From contig BLZA01000030.1 of assembly GCA_013423385.1 (NCBI GenBank), positions 1,133,168 through 1,197,167 of the forward strand: a stretch of 64,000 nucleotides of DNA. The letters are read 5' to 3'. Positions 55,725 through 64,000 of this stretch are shown here, in pieces; position 1 is the stretch's first letter, and each line of letters opens with the position of its first letter. Source of the DNA: Naganishia liquefaciens (Eukaryota; Basidiomycota; Tremellomycetes; Filobasidiales; Filobasidiaceae). Made by a program: the position numbers and the translations under genes. The notes beneath the pieces were generated by a model, which ran no database searches, was not told the DNA's origin, and worked only from the letters and a program-made list of their open reading frames with translations.

Positions 55725-58575
55725 ATGAGCACTATGACAGCATCAACAGCATCAGGACACACCTCACTCAAGGCCTTTCAGGCCGAGATCGACAAGGTCA
55801 AGAGTGACGCGCAAAAGGCACGTCACGAGCACGAGCTCCGAATCGCAGCGGAACAGGCATCGAGTCACGGGAACAAGAAACATGCGCCAAAGCCCTCCCA
55901 CGCGCAGTTGGAAAAGGAAAAGGCTGCCAAAGCACAGGTCAAGGAGCCGGTAAAGAAGGCCGACGGCGAAACGGGCGAAGCTGTGGACACGGTCCGGCAC
56001 GAGGAACACCCCGAAATGGAGGAGACAATAGAGGTATATGTGCATTGTGGCTGTGAACAACTTCCATACTTACTCCCTTCAGGACATCTTGTTCGTCAAT
56101 CTGGCATCCAATGCCAATGCTGAAGACGATCCTTTGCGCTCAAAGCTTGGACACGTGCTGTTGCACAATCATGGAGAATATGTCCTGGCTCTCGGTTATC
56201 ATCCGGCTCCCGAAGAGCGTCTCGCAGTACAGGAAGGCCCTGCGTCCGTAGTGCCATCAGGGCGCGGACGCAAGATCGCCACCCGCGCAGAGTTGGACAA
56301 TCTGCTAGCCCGTCTGCGGCTCAATGCAAAGGCCGTCAATGCGGAGCTATTCGAGCTCTATGTCAACGAAGAACCAGGGAACCCAAATGGTATCTATGGA
56401 TGTTGGATGCTCAGATGGACGCCTAAGAGCGCAGAGGAAATCGTCGAAGTCAGAGTCGCAGTCGTGGGGAATGTTGACGCGGGAAAATCTACAATGTTGG
56501 GTACGTCAAAGTACCTTGCGAGATCTGACCGCTCACCGGTTTTGCAGGCGTCTTGACCCGAGGCTCTCTGGATGATGGAAGGGGAAAGGTGAGTTCGCTC
56601 TCCCTCGAATGAGCAAGCTTTTTCTCACGAACTCGACTTCAAGGCCCGAGTTGCGCTATTTCGTCACAAGCATGAAGTCGAGACTGGTCGTACATCTAGT
56701 GTTGGTATGGAGGTAAGCGAGTTTGCATGTCTCCCTTCCTCTTATTGACAACTCTCCAGATCCTCGGGTTCTCGCCAAAGGGCGATGCGGTGGTTCCAAC
56801 CGGTCACGCTGCCAGCGTTGACATTCAGCACTTGACGACAGCAAAGCGGGAAAAAATGTCGTGGGATGAGATTTGTTCCAAGAGCTCCAAGGTGGTCAGC
56901 TTTATCGACTTGGCGGGCCATGAGCGGTATGTTCCAGTCCAAATGTTCCAGTCCAAATGGAAAATGGCTTCGGCTTATTCTCGAAATCACTTGTCAACAG
57001 GTACTTGAAGACGACGTTATTCGGGTTGACGGGCTGTTCCCCTGACTATGTAATGCTCATTGTTGGTGGAAATGCAGGGTTGATCGGGATGAGCAAGGTG
57101 AGATGGCGGTGGTTCGTCGGCCATGCCATTGCTTATCACCTTTTACAGGAGCATTTGGGTGTCGCTTTAGCGTTGCATGTTCCTGTCATTGTGCGTGGCG
57201 ACGAAAGAGACGTGGAGTCTATACTGACATTCGCCTATTCGACCAGATCTGTGTCACCAAGGTTAGCTCGCAGTACCGTCAAGCCTCTCCAGTCATCTCA
57301 TAGACATGACGCCCAGATCGACATGACTCCTGCACACGTTCTAGAGCAGACTGTCAAGCAGCTGAATAAAGTCTTGAAATCACAAGGCGTTCGGTAAGTA
57401 CAGACTGCGAGTGACATGATCTATGCAAGGCTCAAGCGCTCGTGATTTCTCAGAAAAGTACCGGTCTGGGTAGATAGCCAGGAGCAAGCCGTTGAATGCG
57501 CTCGAAACATGCGGGACGCCAAGTCAGTCCTCTTGCTACGCGAAAGCGCCGCATCCCCCGCTGAAGTGCAGTACTGCATTCAGAGTCTGTCCCGTCTTCA
57601 TGGTATCCAATGTCACGGGCAAGAATTTGCCCTACTTGCGGACCCTTTTGAATTGCTTGAAGACTTCCCAAGGCAGCGAAAGATATACGACGGAGGGCTC
57701 ATTCGAATTCAGCATATCCGACTGCTTTAGCGTGCCTTTCGTCGGAGCAGTGGCTGTAAGTCATGGCACTTGCGCTCACGAAATCTGCGTTGACCCCAGA
57801 ACGCACAGAGCGGTATCATCAACACCGGCAAGGTCCATAGTGAGTCATTTCGTATTGCCTGCGCTGTTTCTGGGAAACTGCTGACTTCTCCGTTCAGTTG
57901 GTGACCCGGTCGTACTTGGGCCGGACAGCGTAGGACAATTCACGCCTACTACAATAAAGTCAATACAACGGAAACGTGTGGACGTAGAGAGTGCCGAAGC
58001 GGGGCAATCAGTCTCGTCAGTAGGATCGGCAGTGCCCGGTCGACACGATCTCACGGAATTGCACAGGTTTGCGCTCAAGCGTATACGAAGGAATCAGCTG
58101 CGCAAGGGTAAATATCGCGCGCCTTTGCCCATTTGACGGTCACTGATTCCTTTCTGCAGGCATGGTAATAATCGCAGCCAATGCGCCACCGCCAAAGGCT
58201 GTCAAACGATTTGAAGCCCAAATGCTAATTTTATAGTCAGTACCCGATACCCCGTGTTCGTCAGACAGGACGCTGAGATCCCTTGTACAGCCATAATTCC
58301 ACCATTCAGCCTAAATACCAGGTAAGTTCGCCGAGATCTTGGCCATTCGCCGGAACTAACGTCGCAAGCAGGCAATGTGCCACGTCAATTCCATTCGGCA
58401 AACTGTGCGGGTTGTCAGCATTGATCATCCGACTGGAGTTTTGCGTACCGGAGACAGGGCAAAGATGACTTTCGAGTTTATTCAGCAGCCCGAATTCTTG
58501 TTGGAGGGTTCGAGGCTTATTGTTCGAGAAAGTCGAAGCAAGTTGTTGGGTGTGGTAACGCGGCTTCTAGATTAA
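55725..58575 (+). CDS. GTPBP1-type translational GTPase
   Basis: Member of the GP-1/GTPBP1 branch of EF-Tu-like GTPases, related to Hbs1 and eEF1A, which binds aminoacyl-tRNA and is tied to ribosome rescue and mRNA decay in animals. Sixteen small exons in phase from 55725 to 58575 (about 675 residues). Motifs: G1 GNVDAGKST (exon ending 56500), switch region TGRTSSVGME, G3 DLAGHER, and G4 TKID, which is assembled across a 15-nt microexon (57247-57261) and the exon at 57317. The barrel domains contain SNVTGKNLPYLRTLLN, CFSVPFVGAVASGIINTGKV, GDPVVLGPDS and, at the end, RTGDRAKMTFEFIQQPEFL. The first 100 residues are Lys/Glu-rich and not conserved-looking. The GIINTGKVHIGD block and the long N-terminal region before G1 favour GTPBP1 over eEF1A or Hbs1. 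Confidence 0.9.
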
Positions 58576-58907
58576 TCGGAGGGAAGAGACGTTGCAACAA
58601 TTACAAGCTAGTGTGTACACGGTCGACTGTCATCCCGATTTCTAAAACACCTGTTGCATCAGCACTCTTGCTCTATGGCCATGATGTAGAACATGAACAG
58701 GCGATAGCAGAGATCTCAGGAATTGAGCTTTTTCTTCTGCAACTTGAGAATCCCGGCTTGCCCTCCTCACTCCGGGTGCTGCTTGGGACAATCGTCCCGA
58801 GATATCAGTCGAAAGCCGGGCTGCGGCAAGAAGTTTTTGTTCAAAGCCGGCTCCGGCAGAGGATTCTTTTCTTAGCTGAACAACTACAATGATTTCAGCT
58901 CTGGCTG
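58576..58907. other. Convergent intergenic gap
   Basis: 332 bp between the stop codons of the GTPase and F-box-like genes. Overlapping frames on both strands are not credible. Confidence 0.5.
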
Positions 58908-60565
58908 TCAAAGGTCTGAGACTTCAGATTCTTGCGACCCGTACCCTCCCGACCCTGATCCCGCCCCCGTTGATTCTTGGTCGGACGATTCATCCTGGGA
59001 ATCGAGCGATTCATCATCCGCACTCCACTGGATCTCCTCGTCAGACCTCTCGTCATCGACATCACTGGAAACGACTTCGACTTCGCGCACCGCCAGCGCA
59101 TTCCCATCATCATCCAGCTCCTCCTCGACCGCGATCCAGCGGAGTTCCCCTGGCGTCGGGACGTCGGATTCGCGCAATGCCGCGAAATCCCATACCTCGC
59201 TGATCAAGGTACCTTGCTGCCTCTCTTTCCAGATCTCGAGTTCCATCACCGTCGGCGCTTCTGGACTGTATCGCAGATAGGCATGCAGATTTTTGTGGAA
59301 CAACCGCACGGCAAGTAGGCTTCGGCCGGTGAAGGCGGGATGGTCTGGCTGCTTGGCATATGATAGGGCGTAGGCTCGTGCGAGGTGTCTGACGAAGCAA
59401 TATACGTCACGTAATCTGTATTCTCTTGGACCGAGGACGCGTAAATGGGAGTTGACGTGCTCGGGGTGATGCAGCAAGAGCTTTGTAAACTGGACGGGCG
59501 AAAGACGTAAGCAACGAAATGGAGCTGAAAGACATGACGATACATACAGCACTCTGTAATTGTTCCGCTTGTCGTTCATTCTCCAAGACAAGCATCAGCA
59601 TCGGGAGCGACTTTGCACACCGATGATCCGTGTCAAAGTACCCCTCTCGACTCTGTGCGATTATCCGGCCGAGCTCTAGCAAGAATTCGTATGTTGGCAT
59701 GGTATCGTCCTTGATCGGCAAGCGGAGACAGACCTCTACAATCGGTGTGTCATTGGGAATGGTATAGTATCCGTTGGGATTGACAATGTCGGACAGCAAG
59801 GTCACGTCACTGTCGATCTCAAGAAAGAGACTTGAACTGGTCTCGCAACGGACGGCGTTTCCGCCCGTTTCGTCCCAATGCCGCAGCGGTGTATCGCGAA
59901 TCAAGCGGAGAAAATGGCCCGTCTTCATTGTATGCGAGAGGCGCATTATCATGCCTTTCTCGTACGGGGATTTGATGGAGCAGAACAATTCGAGTTTCGG
60001 ACAATGGATTTGAGAGTCGTCAGTGGGTGAACGGCGTGCGATGGTGTCAAAGGTGCTGGTGGTAAGCGTAAAGGCATATCTAGGGCACAAGTAAATATGA
60101 GTACACGTCGCAAGTCTCAGTTCAGAGCACCGACCTGATGTGTTTCCAGCACTCGTGATCCCTCGGAAGCACGCTCATCCAGTCCGTCTCGTCATCCCAA
60201 TAGACCGTCTCGTAGAGAATTGGCATCGAGATGGACCGGAACAAGCTGCAGCTCGAGTTGACGCTGGCGAGCGTCTTCAGTGCCCGATCGCCCGAAAGGA
60301 ATTCGCAAATGATGGAGATGAGTTCCAACGGCAGTCTCGGAGACGGCTAGATAGGGTTGAGTATGAGGCATGGGCCTGATTGCATGGCGAGAAGGAGGGA
60401 ACGAACCATATTGTGCGCTCCGAAAGAATGACGATCAGGCTCGACATCATGCGGACGTGCATTCATGTCCTGCCCGCACAAACCCTTCTGGCATTGTTCC
60501 CCTTGCTCTTGATCATGCAGGAAATCCGAATTGATGTCGTCAGCGATGCCGAGCGACTTTGACAT
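58908..60565 (-). CDS. F-box-like domain protein
   Basis: Four exons in phase: 60565-60407, 60346-60135, 60079-59548 and 59489-58908 (about 494 residues). At residues about 54-100 there is an F-box-like helix set, LPLELISIICEFLSGDRALK, then LASVNSSCSLFRSISMPILY, matching the usual Leu-Pro-x-Glu-Leu ... Cys-x-x-Phe-Arg pattern that binds Skp1 in SCF ubiquitin ligases. The rest has no repeat motif I recognise (no WD or Leu-rich repeats), so the substrate side is unknown. The C-terminal 60 residues are very acidic and Ser-rich. Some basidiomycetes carry many F-box-like genes of this sort with a degenerate domain. The start at MSKSLGIADD is the best ATG in phase with the F-box exon. It lies head-to-tail behind PUP1. 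Confidence 0.72.
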
Positions 60566-61030
60566 TTGTGGTGAATGGCCAGGGGAGGTGGGTATGCGAT
60601 GGATGAGGGCAGTTGCGCGAGTTTCTGATGCAAGACGTGCGCTCCCCCATGGCGGGTGATGCCAAGTGATGGAGTGAGGGGTGGATGGACTGGCCGCCCC
60701 TGTCTCTCGATCGCCCGAAATCAAGCCGGTGTGGTGGCGAGGCGACCACTTTCGTGGCGGGCGCGTCTCTCTGCCCGGGATGACGTATTGCGCAACCTCC
60801 TGGCTGGAGCAATTCTGAAGCACCGGGGCAGATCCGACGCAGAGTATGTGGGAGAAGATAGCACCGCACGCAATCAGCCGCCGTCCCATCCCGTCCTGCC
60901 ACCTGCGAATCTTGCCACCGCCGATATCGAAAAGATGGATCTCGCCATATTCAGTACAACCGGATCTCAGGACGAGACCTTGCTCTATCATCGCCCACCG
61001 CCTCGCCGTCTGCCCATTCCATTCCTAGAA
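60566..61030. other. Intergenic between PUP1 and the F-box-like gene
   Basis: 465 bp. Frames cross it on both strands (60656-61063 plus, 60347-60991 minus), but both overlap real exons in other frames and lack domains. Confidence 0.5.
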
Positions 61031-62375
61031 TCATGCAACGTCCATCGCCGTTGTCGCCGCTAGTGAAGGCGGAAGGATCTTGACTTCCTCCTTGACGACG
61101 AGACTCTTGATCTGCTCGCGCGTGAATGCCGTCGTGCCGCGGCGGAACTTGTATTCTCGGGTCTTGTTGCCTCGTTCGTTCTATCCCACCAGAAAAAGCG
61201 TAAGCGCCTTGATTCCAAGTTGAGAAAGTCAAGAAAGACACCCGACATACCGGCATCTCGTAGTTTCTGAGCATCTCGGTTTGATCCTTGGTGATCACGC
61301 ATACATCCACGTTGGATCCTGATCCCAAATCGTTGAAGATACCCGATCGAATAGCCCTCGACACCAAGGCAATTGCTTCTTCACGCTGCGTCGACACAAA
61401 TGAATTAGCAAGCCGCACCCCATCCAGCCGCAGAGAGGCCAAAAGGACGCACCGTCAAATCCTCCTTGTATCCGCTCTCAAAGACAGCCATGGCAGCCAT
61501 ACTTCCACTGCCCATCGTCACGTACGGCAACTTGTCCGTCGAGCCGTGCGCGTGAACAGTAAAGAGGTGGGCGCCCGTATCATCGACGCCGCCAATGACG
61601 AGGTAAGCACCTACGTAGCCTTGGTATCTGAGCGCAAGTTTTGAGCAAGGCAACGCAAGGAGGGCGGGGACGGACGTACCGGTACAAGTATTGCTTCAGC
61701 ATTGTCATGGCTGTCACCACTTGAGGCTTCCTTCCGCTCGACAGGGCGTGGAGCTGATGGTGCAAGAGCATCCGCGGAGAGAGATAAGCAGTGCAATAAG
61801 GAGAATAGTCCGGTCGCGCGCGCGTACCTCGATGTTGGAGGAGATCAGATTCGTGACAAATTCCGTGTCGGCGGCGGTACCGGCGCCACAGCATCGGATG
61901 TGATTGGCAATGTAGTGGATCTGAGGAAACGTGGTTAGAGATCATTATCAGCATGGACATTGTTGGCAGGGACAAAATGGAGGTACGGCGAAGCAAAATC
62001 ATGTCGTCTCTCGTACTGGAGCACTTTGCAAGAGACGCAGAGCCGATAGTCTTCCCCTCGTCTTCCCCTCGTTGCAAGAAAACGCACCTTTTCACAGTTC
62101 TTGTCAGCGACGATCGGCCCGCCGGTCGCCCGCGTGTCGGCGCCCAAACACACGCCCTCTGGTTCGCCTGTGTTGCCTCCGCCAAACTTTACGCCGACAA
62201 TGGTCGTTCCGGTAGACGTCGCTGTACGTACAACGAGAGCTTCTCGTAAGAATTTGCGGACTGGGACAAGCGAGGGAAGGGGCGTACCTTTGGGCAATGC
62301 GCTGCCGAGACGTTCGCCGAGGAATTGATTGCGTGCGTGATTGCTAAAGTCGAAGCCGGTGTTTGATGCGTCCAT
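61031..62375 (-). CDS. PUP1: 20S proteasome subunit beta-2 (trypsin-like)
   Basis: Catalytic beta-2 subunit giving the trypsin-like activity of the 20S proteasome. Seven exons in phase: 62375-62288, 62221-62088, 61920-61828, 61753-61680, 61627-61453, 61385-61251 and 61180-61031 (about 282 residues). A 34-residue propeptide ([18 protein letters not shown]...) precedes the self-cleavage site [11 protein letters not shown], making Thr35 the catalytic N-terminal nucleophile of the mature chain. [75 protein letters not shown] and [12 protein letters not shown] are standard beta-2 blocks, including the active-site Asp of DTRAT and the Lys of ADKNCEK. The C-terminal extension that wraps beta-3 is present. 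It diverges from CDC20. Confidence 0.97.
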
Positions 62376-62662
62376 GGTGGGCGTATGGATTGGTGTATGT
62401 AGTGACCAAGAGGAGGTGAGGAGTTGCAGGCGTGATGAGCGCTCTCTGGATGAATCGCATGAACGGCGGATGAGGGTCGATTGCTCACCGACGCCGCGTC
62501 ACCTGGAGTGCCTTACGTAAGCGTGCCGGGCGCACCCCGCCCCCTTTCCGCTCTCCGCTGGTTGAGGCATAATCTATCCGCGACAGAGCATGTTGTCGCT
62601 CAAGACCCATCCATCAGGGTGCGATAGAGGACCGCTCGTTTGTATACCCGAATATAATCGCA
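62376..62662. promoter_or_regulatory. Divergent promoter region PUP1/CDC20
   Basis: 287 bp between the ATGs of a proteasome subunit and an APC/C activator. I saw no exact PACE element (GGTGGCAAA), the usual proteasome-gene site in ascomycetes. Confidence 0.6.
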
Positions 62663-64000
62663 ATGTCCTCGGCAAAGACACCTTCCAAATCTCGTCACAC
62701 GACGCCTTCCAGGCATGCGTCGTCTGCACTCACGGGCACATCTCACGCCAACATCACGGCAGACACCATGGACGCCTCGTTCGCCAAGGGAGATCTGTAC
62801 GTTGGGTCCCCGAGACGAGAGTGTTCCAATGCTAACGGACGCGCAGGACAAACCCTTTTATCAGCAAGAAACTCCCTGGATCGACGCATACTTCGCCGCG
62901 CAAGGCAGGACGATCGTCCGCCGGGATCGCATCGGGCAGTTGCATGACCGTCAACTTGCGCGCGATCGATCCCGAGCGCAAGGATGTCGGAAATACGAGT
63001 ACGGGGAGTAGCGGCAAGTTCTCGACGGGGAGGAATGTACGTGGTGAAACTGTTGTGGTGTCTAGGCTCTCGAGCCTAATAGCGGGTTTTTATAACAGCT
63101 CGACCGGTTTATCCCTTCTCGCAAGGCATCTGGAGACGTCTCAATCCCCTCACTCGCCGCGAGCGCCAACAATTCCATGAACATTAGCATGTCGGAGCTC
63201 TCTCTCGCCGGCGGAGATACATCCACGCTGTCTGCTCACGAAACAACCCAGCACACGCGGATCCTGTCGTTTGCGGCCGCGCCGCCGCCACCGGCATCCC
63301 ACAACCCGCACGCCAACGCGCACTTGAGCCTTTCCCGGCAGTACACTGCTCCATCACGTACGACGGGCGCTCGTAGTGGGGGTTCCACATCGTCTTCGGC
63401 TGCGGGACCGGCAAGACGGCGGATCCCGGCGTTGCCGGATCGTGTGCTCGATGCGCCGGGCTTCAAGGATGATTACTACTTGAACTTGATCTCGTGGAGT
63501 TCGAGCAACAAGGTGGCGATCGGCTTGGGGGAGCTTGCGTATGTGTGGAATGCGGATACGGGGGACGTCTCGAGTATGGGCACCGAGGGGTAAGTCTGCT
63601 GGGATGTGCGATTTAAGTGGGGAATGCTGATAGAAGGGCGGATATAGGGAGGACCAGCCCGAAGTGTGTTCCCTGGCGTGGGCGACGGATGGGAGTTTCT
63701 TGGCGATCGGGAACGACCAAGGGGATGTTGAGCTCTGGGACGCGGATACGGGACAGCGGGTAAGGAAGATGTCGGGGCATCAGGTGAGTAGGCGCGCATG
63801 TGAGCCGATGGGCCTTCTCCTAACGGATGACCTACCAGGCACGCGTGGCATCACTCTCGTGGAACGGAAGCGTCATCTCGTCCGGGTGTCGCGATGGATC
63901 CATTCATCATCATGATGTCAGAATTGCGCAGCACAAGGTGCAAGACCTGCGCGGCCATCGCGCCGAGGTGTGCGGACTCGCGTGGCGCGGGGATGGACAA
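62663..64000 (+). CDS. CDC20: APC/C activator Cdc20 (5' part, cut by window end)
   Basis: WD40 activator that brings substrates such as securin and cyclin B to the anaphase-promoting complex; target of the spindle checkpoint. Five exons in phase are visible: 62663-62796, 62847-63036, 63099-63589, 63648-63783 and 63839 to the window end, with the frame still open. The C-box appears as DRFIPSR, split from its leading Leu-Asp by an intron. Blade sequences DAPGFKDDYYLNLISWSS, VAIGLGELAYVWNADTG, VCSLAWATDGSFLAIG, MSGHQARVASLSWNG and SSGCRDGSIHHHDVRIAQHK match Cdc20. The HHHDVRIAQH blade and YVWNADTG favour Cdc20 over Cdh1, although the C-box form DRFIPSR is more Cdh1-like. The C-terminal Ile-Arg tail lies outside the window. 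Confidence 0.94.

Noticed and set aside
55425-55807. Small gene beginning MRVKSATELEELLANNDW
   Set aside because: The opening is protein-like, but after the possible donor no acceptor yields a continuing conserved frame before the GTPase gene.

Overview
The window is a fungal nuclear segment, almost certainly from a basidiomycete. Most genes are cut by several introns of about 45-65 nt with GTRNGY donors and YAG acceptors (three are better read as GC-AG introns). Intergenic gaps are short, promoters are often divergent, and the interstitial telomere-like repeat is TTAGGGG/CCCCTAA. I cannot place the organism below phylum from the sequence alone. All exon borders are my own hand reading, checked by codon phase; no alignment or search was run.

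Left conserved arm (1-30.4 kb): Golgi apyrase YND1; an unknown Lys/Ser-rich nuclear-type protein; the Paf1-complex subunit PAF1; a Ser-rich unknown; a secreted ferritin-like Rds1 protein; trehalose-6-phosphate synthase TPS1; the origin recognition ATPase ORC1, converging on the NSF fusion ATPase SEC18 with only 67 bp between them; splicing factor PRP18 diverging from SEC18; the AP-3 sigma subunit APS3; a small unknown protein; and an MNN2-type GT71 alpha-mannosyltransferase.

Middle island (about 30.4-42.3 kb): gene-poor and repeat-rich. It holds a 15-bp minisatellite, short TTAGGGG arrays, a diverged LTR-like repeat pair, a CATCCAGA-type minisatellite, a CCCCTAA array in the opposite orientation, a duplicated block, an unrecognised roughly 3-kb gene with a CxxC zinc-ribbon-like segment, and a complete-looking Mutator-like (MULE) DNA transposon with terminal inverted repeats and a perfect 10-bp target-site duplication. 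An intron-containing tRNA-Arg closes the island. The two telomere-like arrays face each other as two chromosome ends would, so the island may mark an old end-to-end join, a repaired break or a synteny breakpoint.

Right conserved arm (42.8-64 kb): ribosome-biogenesis factor RIX1 diverging from TFIIF alpha (TFG1); an unknown membrane protein reassembled here from eight exons; a SETD6/RKM4-type lysine methyltransferase; a tRNA cluster with one intact tRNA-Leu(AAG) and tRNA fragments; a GTPBP1-type translational GTPase with a 15-nt microexon; an F-box-like protein; proteasome subunit beta-2 (PUP1); and the APC/C activator CDC20, cut off by the window edge. The arms are ordinary housekeeping territory (transcription, splicing, replication, membrane traffic, glycosylation, proteolysis). 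The unusual material is concentrated in the 30-42 kb island and the 54-55 kb tRNA cluster.
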